Shown here: positions 51,901 through 64,000 of the stretch, in pieces
Position numbering within the stretch: the first letter of the stretch is position 1
How the letters are laid out: each line of letters begins with the position of its first letter
Notes under the pieces: generated by a model
Database searches by the model: none
What the model was told of the DNA's origin: nothing
Seen by the model: the letters and a program-made list of their open reading frames with translations, nothing else
Source of the DNA: Campylorhamphus procurvoides
Lineage: Eukaryota; Chordata; Aves; Passeriformes; Dendrocolaptidae
Length of the DNA: 64,000 nucleotides
Direction: 5' to 3'
NCBI GenBank assembly: GCA_013396655.1
Contig: WBMV01004981.1
Coordinates: 1,558,783 to 1,622,782, forward strand
Made by a program: the position numbers and the translations under genes

Positions 51901-54260
51901 CTAGTTAAATACAAATTATTAATAAACTGATCAGCAGACCAAAAGAGTAATTTCTTTACATATTAATTCTTTTACCCCTTTCTTTCCTCCTTCAACATTC
52001 ACACATTTTACTGCACTTTTGTCTAATAATTAAGTCAACCTCTGCTTTACAAATGGGAAAGCATTTCCCACTTCCTAAAGCTGTTTATGCCCCACAGCAC
52101 CACCATATTCCCAGGCATCCAGACAGCCCGCACAACTCTTCTTGGCCTAAGGCAACTATTTTCTTACAGTGTTTCCTTATACTCAGGGAAAATTAGCATT
52201 CCTTTAAATATCTGGGAAAAAAACAGAACTTAATCTAACTATTAAGATATGGACTGATGTAAATAAAATTGTAATACATAATAAAAGACAATTTTTGTAA
52301 CATTTATTTGAGAAAACTAGTTGCTGTTCAACTGCCACCCTGAGAAGTATTAAAGGTCAGTACTTTAAAGACAACCATTCAAATGTGAAAATGGGTAAGT
52401 AATATATTATTACTAGATCTTAGCCATGTTTGGAAATACAAACAGAAGCACAGTGACACAATGTGTAGGTTTAAAAAAGGAAAATACTGTCTAACAGCTC
52501 CATTTCCTTAGTGGACAGATTTTTAAAAGTTCTGTATTTTATGAGAGCACTGCAAAGATAGGTTGTAATAGTGATACTGTAGGTTTGTTGAAAAACACTG
52601 TATTTTGTTAGATCAAACAATACTGTCAGGGAACAGCAAGACTAGCTGTTATGCACCCAGGTCCTTCTTCAAGAGGTCAGGGAGGTTCAGTCTCAGTTGT
52701 GCTCCACAGAGCACACAGCTGAACGGCAAAAAGCACCAAAGTGACCAAGTGGTTCATGAGATGGAGCAAAATAAAATTACACATCTGAAACAGGAATGGC
52801 TTAGTGGGAACAGGGGAGTTAGAGAACCTCCAGTTTTCTGCTTAATTTGTCTCTCTACTGAATCCATGATACTTGGTTTCCAGGAGAAATGTGGATTTTG
52901 GCTCTCACGCTTATTTCCTAAAAGTACCTTCTCAACCGGTCAACACCATCAAAACCAAAAGGTCAGGGACGGATGTTTTGGAAAAAAGACTCTTGCAATC
53001 AAGGCAAGCCGTTTGTCTGATCTCAACTGCCTGTGAAAGTTCTTAACTGTTGCTTAGTTTCTGACACTTAATTATTCCCCAACTTCCCCAACACAGCTCT
53101 TACACAAACACCTGGTGCGCTAGGTGAAGTGCATTATTTTCTCAAGGCCTACATGTGAGAAAATCAAAACTGGGATGGTTTACCATGACAGCATTTATTT
53201 ACTCACAACAACAACAGTGGTTATGAACACTTATCAGCTAGCTTTACGTTCCTTGCTGAGGCATGTTCCAATTAAGTTTTGTATACGCTGTCTTATAAGC
53301 AGTTTGTTGATCAGAGTGGGTGGAGGGTCATGCTGAACCCTAGAAACAGGGCTCAGAGAGTTTCTTCAAAGACAGAACTATTGCAAAAACCTTTTTCCCA
53401 AGCTCTCAGGCAAAACTCCATGTGACAAACAGGATTATTAGTGGTTTTCCCTCACTTCTTAGCAGGTTAGCACAGTGCTTTTGTGACTCATGCAGAAATT
53501 AAGTCTCTATCCTATGAGTAGCACTCTGATGCCTAACAGCCTTTTTTCGGCTCTTTGAGTGAATACTAATCATTTGTTTATGTGAGCTGTTAATTCCTCA
53601 AAGTATGTTAAAGGTACAACTGAAAACAGAAAGTACTTGTCACACAAGTCTGTTGCTTGGACTGTATCATCAAATAGCATCAGTACCCAAATCACTGTCA
53701 CAACTTCCCTCCAGCTCCTGACAAAACATCTCAAAGACCAACTGCTCCAAACAGCAGAGGAACTTCTGCCTGGTTTAACACAAGGAATCTGCTCCACTGA
53801 AACATTTCTTCTTTGGCCTCAGTTCTTGCAGCTGACCACAGGTAAAAAGCAGATATGGGGCAAATAACCTCAAGGCCATTCAAATAATTTCTGTCTGCTG
53901 GATGAGAGAGACTCTGTTTTCTTCAGGACAGAGAGTTATGGGAAAGATCTGCAGACTTTAGTTAGCTCATGAGGCTAATACCAAGCGTTCCTTCTCTAGC
54001 AACATCAATATTAGCTGATGGTGTACTCCATAAACAAGTCACAGGCCTCCTTTCAGACAGAGAGGCTAGAGAAAAGTTATCTTTCTCAACTCCTCTAGCA
54101 TGAGAAGCAGGACCAGGCAGCTCTTTCAGGAAAACATAGGGATAAATCTCTTTCCCATCTATGGAAATGGTTATGAGATTCCAGTGGCTACTGCTGCCAA
54201 GGTGGTGAAAACAAAAATCATTCTGACATTTAACAAGGAACATAAATAGGATATTTATTA

Positions 54261-54765
54261 CAGAATCACAGAATGGCTGGGGTTGTTTTAGAAAAACATC
54301 TGGAGGTCAGCTGGTCCAACCCCTGCTGCTCGAGCAGGACCACCTAGAGCTGGTTGTACAGGACAATGTCCCACTGGTCTTCAAAGATTTCCAAGGAGAA
54401 AAACTTCATCACCTCTCTGGAAAGCCTTTCCAGTGCTCAATCATCCTCACAGTGAAAAAGTGTTTCCTGATGTTCAGAGGGCATCTCCTGTGTTTCAGTT
54501 TGTGTCTCTTGACCTGTCCCTAGGCACCACTGAGAATATTCTCATTCTGTCCACTTTGCACACTCTCTTCAGGTATTCATATATATTGATGACATCCCCC
54601 GTTCTTTTCCCCTCCAGGCTGAACAATTACAGGTCTCTCAGGGGAGATGCTCCAAATCCCTCATCATTCTTGTGACCCTTTCCAGTGTGTCCATGTCTCT
54701 CTTTTACTGGGGATCTTAGAACTGCCTCAGGACTCCAGCCATGGCCTTATCACTGTTGAACAGTG
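54261..54765 (-). mobile_element. CR1 LINE 3' fragment (sense to ABCC4)
   Basis: About 505 bp. Plus strand begins CAGAATCACAGAATGGCTGG, then GGTCCAACCCCTGCTGC, CCACCTAGAGCTGGTTG, TTCCAGTGCTCAATCATCCT, CAGTGAAAAAGTGTTTCCTG and ACTCCAGCCATGGCCTTA. This is the reverse complement of the CR1 3' region, so the element points to minus. It is 5'-truncated, as usual for CR1, moderately diverged, and sits in ABCC4 intron 1. Confidence 0.94.
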
Positions 54766-57143
54766 CATACTGCTACATGCCATTATTGGCAAGTAACACG
54801 ACATACAGAGGAAAATAAAACACACTTTAGAAATATAATTAAACACACATTTAAAAAAACCGAAACAACGCTCTTAATGTTACTCTGTAGAACACCATTC
54901 CTCTACTTACACTTTTCGGAACATGGTGAAAAACCACAGGCAGGCAACAGGAAGAATAACAGAACAATGCTTCTCTTGAAGGCAACTGCTCTATCCTGAC
55001 AACAGTTTGAATCCACACTACAGTCACCAGCAGCAGAAAGTGCTGGCTGCAGACTTAGTGCAATCCACATGCAAAGTAATCAGCTGAAACACAAGGGTCT
55101 CAAGGGTTGTGAGAGCCATCTGGTTTATCCTTTGTCCCTAAACTCTCAAAACCTCTTTCTGATGATACACTCACCTCCACCAGGTTCTTATGGCTTGCAG
55201 TAAACCCCTTCTGGCCCCCCAGCTCCATACCAATCATTGCATATACTATGGGACTGAATCTGAAAATTATGTAGCAGGTGAGAGATGACAGTGCAGGGTA
55301 AAAACTGCCAAAAAAGCCTCATGGGTTTCAGCTTCTTAGTTCCAGAGAGAGCCAATACAACTCCAGGGCTTTTCACATTAAAACCATAGTTTTGAAAACT
55401 GTAATGTATTGCACTACAACCTCTATGTTAACACTAAAGAAGGCAAGGAAAACAAATCCGGAACAGGCAGAAAACCGACGTAATTAATTTTGTGACTCAT
55501 TCATGATAATGGACAATATGGCAAAGACTCAGCACAAGTCCACATTACTGTAAAGTTAGGAGAAAAATGCATAAAAAGAAACAAAAATTAAAAAATCAAT
55601 CATTGTTGAGCTATCTGACTAGTTTCCCCCAAAATAACCATCTTCAAGACCTATTGCTGTGGAGGTCCTTAGAAGTACAGAAGCTGTTATGTTATGTTAC
55701 CCTAGGGGTACACTTGAAGATCTTTAGAGGAATGTTAAGTTTTTTTCTTTTCAAATTACACTTAGTCCTTGAAGAGGTTTTATCCCAAGAATGAGGTCTG
55801 CAAACTCTCAGAAGAGAGAAGAGTTTGAGCTGCACCATCTCACTGAACTTTATGCTGGAAGGCCTACTTTCATACAGAAGACTTAGCACATGTTCATGCT
55901 CAGTCATTGAAGTTTCCACCAGGATGCCACATGCAGATTATGCCCTATGGAATTCCCTGCACTTGGAGCAGAACTGAGAACAACCTATTTCACAGAGCCT
56001 GCTGCTACTCAAGTGACACACTCCTAACAAGCAAACCAACCAAGTCCTTCTCTTGCCTGAAGGCTCAGTTAAATTACAGAGTGCTGTAAGAGGACTGTTA
56101 GAAGAAGCTAGCAAACAAGGCAATGGCCTACATAAGGAACACCCCTGAAACCTCAACCCAGCCATAAAGGAAGACTACTCGTTAAAGTGGTATGGCTTTT
56201 GTCCAAACTGAGATCAGCTAACACCGACCTCTTCCAGGGGTATAAAAAACCCCACAGAAAAATAGGACTTGTGAAACCAGAAACTGTGCAAACCGCATTA
56301 TTCTTTCATTTAAAAAAATTAAATAATAAACAAAATTAAAGATGACCTAGAGAAATGGAGGGAATATACAGACAGTCATGCAAACTACTCATCTCACCCC
56401 AAGGATGGACATAAAATGGACTTGCTACCAATCTATTTTACCTGAAGAAAGACAGGAGAAACGTAGTGGAAAGACTCACACCTCAGTCCCACATTTCTGT
56501 ATTTCTTTCTGAAGGAGCAGTTCAACTTAAGCTAAAATAGGACCCCTTAGTCCTTGTCTTCACTTTTCCCAGTTACCCTACTGTTTGCTAAGAATTTTGA
56601 ATATTTGTTTCTTACACGTCGCCACATCTTGTTACTCTTTCAAGACACAGGGTTCACATGATGCCTTTCAAAGAGCTTAGTGCAATTTTTCCTAGCACAA
56701 ATTACACATAAAAATGTGAATATCTGTAAGAGTCCTGAGTACCTTCTGTTCTGCTGGGAATGCCTCTGTTCTATCAAGGCGATTAGCTGATCAAAGACAT
56801 CAGCCTGGAAACGTGCCCAGAATTAGTCCCTGTTACTGCCAGAATACTGATGTCACTAGGAATAAAGATTAAAAAAAACACATTAAAAAATCACTCTCTA
56901 ACCTCGTGCAAACCCAGGGGATAGCCAACTGCAAAATGCAAACTCACTGCTCTGACCCCAAAAAGCTTTTCACCTCTGCAGCAGTATCTTGGGTACTGAT
57001 AAAAAAAGAAAGTGATTCATTTCTGAAACAGCAAATACACGAAGATCACAATATAAACATTCACTTCCTGCATTTCCCTACTCCTCGGCCCTGACATTAC
57101 ACACCCTTTCAGATTACAACACAGTCAGCCAGCCACAACTTAC

Positions 57144-57221
57144 TTGGTTCCTTGGGAAGGTCCAATTTTTACCATCTGTAATTACAGCAACTCCACAAAG
57201 ATTTTGGAAAGCCTCTACAAT
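57144..57221 (-). other. Candidate 78-nt cassette exon in intron 1
   Basis: Bounded on minus by acceptor GAGCTTTTTCTGCAG and donor CCAA|GTAAGT. One frame is open across it (IVEAFQNLCGVAVITDGK and on to FPRNQ) but resembles nothing I know. Spliced after exon 1, which is expected to end in TG, its first base A would create TGA. It would therefore act as a stop-introducing exon. Prediction from splice signals only; chance pairs are common in introns. Confidence 0.3.
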
Positions 57222-60200
57222 CTGCAGAAAAAGCTCAGACCACATTTTCTTATCCTCCTAAGAGAAGCGAGACCTCAAGGGGATGTCTCAAGTCACCCAC
57301 TTCTTCACAGAGAGCAGGTAAGAGAAACAGGGCCCTGCTATCCAAAAGGTAGGGTTATTAGGCATCAGACTAATCATATTATTCTGTTTCATACATGAAA
57401 TAAAATTTCCTAAACAAGAAAGCTTTTAAACTAGGTTTGCCATTGTCCCAGAATAACTTCCTATCAGCCAAGGAAGAAATACATTACTGATAGGTACATT
57501 TCACTGAAAGCAGTGTCCACTCAACTGGTTCATTTACCCAGGCATGGGACCTGCCATGCCTTTGGATTTATACAATGCTTGCAAATGCTCAAAAAAGGAC
57601 CATTCTCACATTGCAGAGCAGGTTTGCAGAGCTTTCTAGAAACCCGAGAATACATTGCAAGTTTTTCATGAGCTGAGAAAGTTGGTAAAAAAAAATCAGC
57701 CAAGAAGCATTTGCAATTACATTACAAAATGGACACAAATAAAAAATGTCCTAAGATCAAAAGATGTGTCTGTCAGGGCCCTGGGCACACCTACAAGCCT
57801 CAATTGCCTTGACCAGCCCGACAACAGTCACACCACAGTCAGTCATACACACATTACAGTACCTTCCTCTGTACAAATGCAAAGTTTTGCTCTCACCAGT
57901 TTTACAGTAGCCCCTGCTCTGTCACTGGACAAATCAGAAAAATCAGACTGCACAAACTACTTTTCTAATTAGAAAAAACTTTTCCTTTTGTCTTTCTTTA
58001 TTTGTAATTATAGGCAAAAGTTTAATTTCTGGGTAATTTTACAGCACCCAATCAAAGCCACGTCCAGTATACTCTCATCAACTAATTCCTTAAGGAGGTG
58101 GTTTACAAACTGCATTTTCCCCATTCCTCTTCAGCTTATTTGTGCATTACATTACAAGCATCATCTGTTTACACTCAATGTGCAGTTATTTTTCAACAGT
58201 TGCACAGAAGAGTCTTTGTTTACTCAAATTCTTCCATAACACTAGGATTTCGTCTTCTTGAGCAGCTTGGAAGCACTACTTCAACTACTAAGCTGCAAAG
58301 TAACACATATTTCTTTCTCTTTAATCACCTGCTTTGGAGATGGGGGAGTTTTTGTAAAATAAAAGGCATTTCCTCACAAGCCCTTTGGATTATAAATCCA
58401 CTTTGCTTATGCTCTCTGGCTTACCTCAGGTGTCTACCTGCTTCATTGTACTGTTCGTTACCCAACTTCATGACTTGAAGTTCTACATCAGCAGTGCAAT
58501 TCCAACACCGCTATATGCTTGCTCTCAGTCCAGAGGATCACTGCTGGGATGGGATGTACAAAAAGGACAGACACTGACAGTGTCCAGTGTTATTTTGCAA
58601 GAATTCATAAATACCCTAGGCAACACTTTGTAGACATATGATTTATTTTTTTTAAACCTCTCTCTATTACACATGCTCATCCATTGTCCTCAGTAAGTTG
58701 CCTTTTCCCACTTCTCCTTATGAAGGCAGTTGTCTACAAGTAATAAAGTAAACAGAAAAAGTTCTGGTATTTCTTCAGGTCCTTTTGAACTAGTGTTTTG
58801 GTTGCAACTTCCCTATGCAACTTACCAGGGCTTAAACAGCAGATTTTCTCATTGCTTACAAGAACTAAAAATAGGAATACAACAAAATTTCTTCAAAGCC
58901 ATATTAACTCAAACACACCCTTCAGGCTTCCAATTTCAATACCAAACTGTATTAACCTTTGATATTCAGCTCCATCTCATCTTCTGACCTGTTGCTTATC
59001 CACAGCACAGTGTAAGCAGCTAAGTTGCTGAACACCCACTTTCTGGTGCCGACAGTAACTCAACTGGTATTTGAACTGCATTTACGGCAGGCTGTTTTCA
59101 TGCTATTCATCTACTCAGCACAGGCCAGGTATGAAGTCACCTTATTAATCTAAAATACTTACAGATATTCCAGGTGGAAAGCAAAAAAAATAGGTCAAGA
59201 AAGGAGAGGGGGAAATATACTGCAACTAACATTTTCTGCAAGGTCTATAAACAGGGAATGGAGGAGTGGCATTACCTGTACCTGACTATCACTAAAATAC
59301 TGATTCCAAACCCAACATCCACATGCCAGGAAAAATATCCACAATATCAAAGATTTGATGCAAAGGTCTAAAGATTGTGCTCTACAACAATAAATTTTAC
59401 TAAAAGATATTTATTGAAGTAGGACCTTATGGTGGCAATTTCTGTATTAACGCACCTTCTGACAAGCAATGGAAACAGGAAGAATTAAAATTCCCTGTGA
59501 ATTCACATAGCTATTACAAGTAGTTGGGTTCCAGGGATACAAAACAAATAAAATAAAATAGATGATGGGTCTTTTTAACCTTCCACTCCCAAAATCTAAC
59601 TGAGTTATCTCCCTCCTCCCATCTACATAAGGTCTCGTGAATTTTCTAAAAGCAGGGTTGAGAAATTACTTTTGGAAAAAAAGAAAAAAAAAATAACAGC
59701 ATGACATACTCCTAATTTTGAAACTTTGCAGGAATTAGAAGAGGGTCATTTTCTCTCACAAATGATAGAGTAGGCTTTACGTAAGCATTCCAAAAGCAAA
59801 GAGTCTGTGTTTCACTATACTCAAACAGTCCATCTAACTGCCTCTCCACACACAGATATTTACAGTAGATAGCAAATGCTAACATTCCAACAGTTTATAC
59901 ACACTTGTCACAGTGGATATAATCTATTTAGCATTCTTTAACTACATATTTCAACTTTACTAGCTCATAAACAATGGTTTTCAAATAAGATTTTCTTTTG
60001 CATAATACAGCTATCTTGAAAATAAACAAGCAAAAGTCACAACTGAATGCAGTAGTTCAAAAGACCAAATTATGCAAATTTGACTATAGGATGTTAAATA
60101 CCTGATAAATGAATAAACAAGGCATTATCTTTTTTTAAAAGTTGTATGTATGATTCCCAATCTTCTTTCAATCAGGAGAAAAAAGGCAAGTGCGATTTCA

Positions 60201-63200
60201 GTCTTCAGGTACTAAACATGTGTTTTCTGTTTATCTATACTGAAGATGCTTACACATTTGTTCAGAGTTTCTCACAGTACTAAATTGCCCTGCATCAATA
60301 AGTCAATAAATAAAGTTAAATACCTCAGAAGTCCTTATAAAGATGACATCAGCATCACCATCACCAATTTCAGACATCAACAGTGGGACTTAACTATGTA
60401 ACAGGCAGGATCAGAGACAAGTCTCAAAGCTTGATGCTGATTGATAATTTCATGTGAAGAAAATGCAAAATCCTCACAAACCTATTCACTGACACAGTAA
60501 AGAACACATCAATTTTACTGGTGGCAGTGCTGAAGTCAGCTGGAATAGCCAAGAACAATAATCAATCCTTTCCATACATTCTTTCAATGCAGGGCAAAAA
60601 ACACTTTTGAGGCAGCCAAGTTAGAGGACTAAAATGCAGTCAGTACTTAGGCTTACTGACACATCCAACAAAATCAGTCCAACTTTAAAATCAGTCCAAT
60701 TGGCCCTTCCAATTTTAAGTCATGGGGTGAAAGAGGAGGAAGAAGTTAAGCGTGTAGCTATTTACACTGCTACAAGAGAAGTGTGTGACATGTCTGGTCA
60801 GACAAACAGCTACATACTGTGCAGTCACCACTGAAAACCTTGGGACTTACATGTCTATTCTTAGCCCATTCAACTCACACTTAAAACCAAAGATAAAGAT
60901 TTTTTTTTACTCTTCTCCCTCTGCGCTCCAAGTGAGAGCCATGAAGAAGACTTGCTGGTTTTGTCATTTTCCCACAAGAATACACTTAGTAAGCCAAGAA
61001 CAATGCTGCCAAACACCATCAGGTAATGATAAACAATCACTGGTTTATTCCTCAGCATCATCTGTGCAGATGCCTTGGAGCAAGTTTTTAGTTCGTGCTT
61101 TAATGTAATGGCAATTCCCACATGTCAAGTGATGATGCAAAAAGGCATCTTACCTGAGGATGCTGAGAGTTCCCAGTGTTCTAAAAAAGCCAAGACCTTG
61201 TCATAGTCATGGTTAGTCTGTGACAGATAAGTAACTACTATTATTATTAAAAATAAATTGTGAATTTATATGAAATTTAGAAGGACCTTAACTTCTTTTA
61301 CAGCTCAGAACAAAAATGCTGGATAACCTTTCCAGGGTGTTCCAGCTTGCCCTCCTTCTCATGTTATTAAGAGGATAAAAGTTACAGTCTTTTAAAATTA
61401 TAGCCTATGCTTTGTAACTTTTCACTAAAGTGGATTTGATGCCTGAACAGAACACATAAATATTCAACTGCTGTATAGGAAGAACATCTTCAATAACTCA
61501 AGAGAACAAACACTATAAGCAAATAAAGCTACATCTGCTATTTACTGAACATGCAAGCTCAGAGATGGGTCAATTGAACATATAAATATTCTTACTATGT
61601 ACAGTTATTAATTTAATAATCCACACCACCCACAGCTGAAAAAAAAATATGTGAAAAGTGCTATTCTCAACTGCAGAAAGCATAGCCCGACTATAAGGCT
61701 TTTTAAACTCCTAACACTTTCTACAACAGAATAGCTGTTTAAACGTGAAAAACACAGCACTGAATCCTCTCTTCCTTGGCCAAACCTCAAAAGGAAAGCA
61801 AATACTCCTATCCATCCTTCAGAACCCTCATTCTCACCACTAAATTGAGATAGCAACAAAAAAAACAACAACCTAACAACAAATACGAAGTAAATCAGAA
61901 ATACACCCAAGAACTCTATAAACTCTAAGTGAAATACCAGTCAGAGCTTGAAACGGTTTAGTGAGCATAGAAACTTGTGACTGAAAGTCAGGGTTACAGT
62001 AATATCTGGAACACCCAGAACACCAATTTGGGCTTTGATAACCCTATGTTAATATAGATAATTGAGAGACATAGAAAACGAGAACATTTTGCAACTGCCC
62101 TGATCTTCATACTTCTGTCATAAATAGTTTTAATTCTTGTAGCATCCAGACTAACATTACACAAGGCATGCACTATAAAAATAACAACATTAACACACAA
62201 TTCAGATGCTCCTCTTTCCCATGAATGTACTACGGAGTGTTTAATGTTCATCAAGCTCATACTTGTCAAAGTCACAACCCAAAAGCAAGAAGACAAGCTT
62301 TGAACAATGGGAGAAGAATGTGTCTTCAGCCTACACGCTCATTACCTGAGTTTTATAATTCAATGAAAACATGACTTCCTCTCTCCTGTGAGTTTGATCC
62401 TGTTTGCACCAGGCAATAATTTAAGCTTTTATTCTGTACCACTGGCAACAAATGTGAGAATGATTCCTTACAATGGCAAAATTGCACTTTGGAGCAAAAG
62501 ATAAGCAAAATAAAAAGATGAAGGACCCTTGTCCTGCTGCCTGCAACGCCCTATTTTTTATCCCCACTGACAACAAGCAGCCAGCACCTGGGATTTGGAG
62601 AGCAGAGCTGGCACACTCGAGCCACATGCTACGCACAGGACAGCCCTCCTCGAGCACTGTTTTTCCAGTTCTTCAGATGAAAACATCTCAGAACACCATG
62701 TGTGAGACAGCAGCTGAAATAAAGCAGTACTCACACGACTATCAGATGCTACACTCTTTGTAGAATGGAAAAACAATTCTTAAGAGATAACCTTAAAGTT
62801 AGCTTTATAGCTAAATGAAAGGGTGATTTAACACTTCCTTAATTTTATGTAAAACAGTGTTAACTTGCAGAAAAGTGACAGCCCCTGCTTACTTAATTTC
62901 ACCCACTGAAGATATAATTTGAGCTCAAATTTTCACCAAGAAACTACTAATGCTTGTTGACCAGTAAATAACAAGAATATATTTGTGTTAGTCATGATCA
63001 CATGCAACACAGGTAGGAGACTCTGAAAGGTTATTTTCACTGCTGTGAATTTTACTTCTATAAGAGCCTGAAAAACAGTACATTGGGCAACTTCTAAAGC
63101 TTTGCATATCCCACTAAATCCTTTTTCAAAGCACAAGCCCTACAGTTGTGCACTAGCATCTGACTGCAAACCATGACACCCCAATCGATCTCTGGACTTT

Positions 63201-64000
63201 CAGCAGGCCTATCATCCCACAAGCACAGACTTTCACCTACTTTTGCCTTTGCACAACAAGAACCTACAAACATGTCTAAAAGGAATCTTTCATGTGCTTG
63301 CCTAAAACTTGGGAAATGTAAGGTACTTCACTGTTGCTGTCAAACACTTTTCTGCAATACATGCCGAGTGACACAAATGGCCTAAAAAAGAATGATAGGA
63401 GCAGCCAGACAACTAGCTGTGAGCACTGCACACTTCCTTTTTCACTTCTAGCTGGATTGGTTTTGGCAGAACTACGAGTACCACCACAAGATCTCAGCAA
63501 GAGAAAGGGAACAGACAAGAGGCAGCTCTGGAATGCCACATGGACAACTGAGGTTCATCCCATTCTGCCTGGATTTCCTAGCAAAGCTGTTTCCAATGCG
63601 GGCACCCCTGGTGTCAAAGAAGAAATTAAAAGTCAAAATGCTGAGCACAGGGAGTTCTGCACAAGCATACAAGCCCCTTTTTTGGGGGGTTACTTTTTTA
63701 TTTTATTTTTTCCTTTTTGAACATAGTAACTCTGAGGACATATCTTTGACTAAAAGAAACGTTTGGCTAAAATTTGTCAGGGCTTTTAAAAGCCCCCTAC
63801 CTTCCAAAAAGGACTTCTGCACCTGCTCAGAGCTGCTTACAGGATCAAAGAGTTTTTCACTTGTCTTTCAGAGGCTTCCAAAAAAAGCACCTCCCCTGCC
63901 ATGCCCTCTCCTCCTGTCCCCTCCTCCACCACACAACACAGCATGTGCGTCCTGGGTCTGGCTGCAGCAGGAGGAGCAGCAGGAGCGCTGCCTCTCCAAG

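Larger units (their letters stand above)
51901..64000 (-). other. ABCC4: Intron 1 of ABCC4 (partial, over 12 kb)
   Basis: Lies upstream of exon 2 in transcript order. No segment ending in the expected exon 1 coding sequence (Phe-Phe-Trp before a donor) was found, so exon 1 lies beyond 64,000. It contains a CR1 fragment at about 54,261-54,765 and three exon-like segments at 52,168-52,211, 55,177-55,261 and 57,144-57,221. Open frames of up to 143 codons occur (52,605-53,036 on plus) but match nothing I recognise. GC content rises in the last 170 bases. The rest is AT-rich sequence in which I see nothing. Confidence 0.9.

Noticed and set aside
52605..53036. 143-codon open frame on plus in intron 1
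   Set aside because: No domain or family resemblance and amino-acid make-up of random translation. No supporting splice or promoter context was recognised.
53962..54243. 93-codon open frame on minus beside the CR1 fragment, considered as a transposon-derived ORF
   Set aside because: It is outside the CR1 match and resembles neither CR1 reverse transcriptase nor any other element protein I know.

Overview
The window is vertebrate nuclear DNA, almost certainly from a bird. It is AT-rich, with small exons separated by introns and canonical splice sites. The interspersed repeats I recognise are three fragments of the CR1 LINE, typical of birds and other sauropsids, plus one ancient MIR-like SINE. 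There are no operons, bacterial-style genes, rRNA, tRNA or CRISPR arrays. I could not decide the species.

One gene fills the window: ABCC4 (MRP4), an ABC exporter of cyclic nucleotides, prostanoids, conjugated steroids and drugs, lying on the minus strand and transcribed from high to low coordinates. I reconstructed 18 consecutive coding exons, numbered 2 to 19 as in the human gene, from 51,900 down to 9,764. They total 2,396 coding nt. Every exon joins the next in phase with no frameshift or stop, so the gene looks intact. Residue numbers assume that exon 1, which is not in the window, contributes 74 coding nt as in human; on that basis the window encodes residues 25 to about 824 of roughly 1,325. 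Exon 1 lies above 64,000. Exon 20 onward (rest of the second membrane domain, second nucleotide-binding domain, C-terminus) lies below position 1.

Layout from high to low: 51,901-64,000 intron 1 (CR1 fragment, several exon-like segments); 51,900-48,630 exons 2-4 (N-terminal cytosolic part, TM1-2); 44,345-42,952 exons 5-6 (TM3-4) flanking an antisense CR1; 38,960-34,925 exons 7-9 (TM5-6 and start of NBD1); 30,751-28,316 exons 10-13 (Walker A, Q-loop, LSGGQ signature, Walker B); a 10.3-kb intron 13; 18,044-16,594 exons 14-15 (H-loop and inter-domain linker); 14,849-9,764 exons 16-19 (TM7, glycosylated loop, TM8); 1-9,763 part of intron 19.

The window holds no second gene or novel system that I can support. 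The most interesting points are in RNA processing and protein variation: a 99-nt intron with a GC donor inside NBD1, a TG repeat beside a weak donor at exon 18, candidate stop-introducing cassette exons in intron 1, and three N-glycosylation sequons in the loop where human has two.
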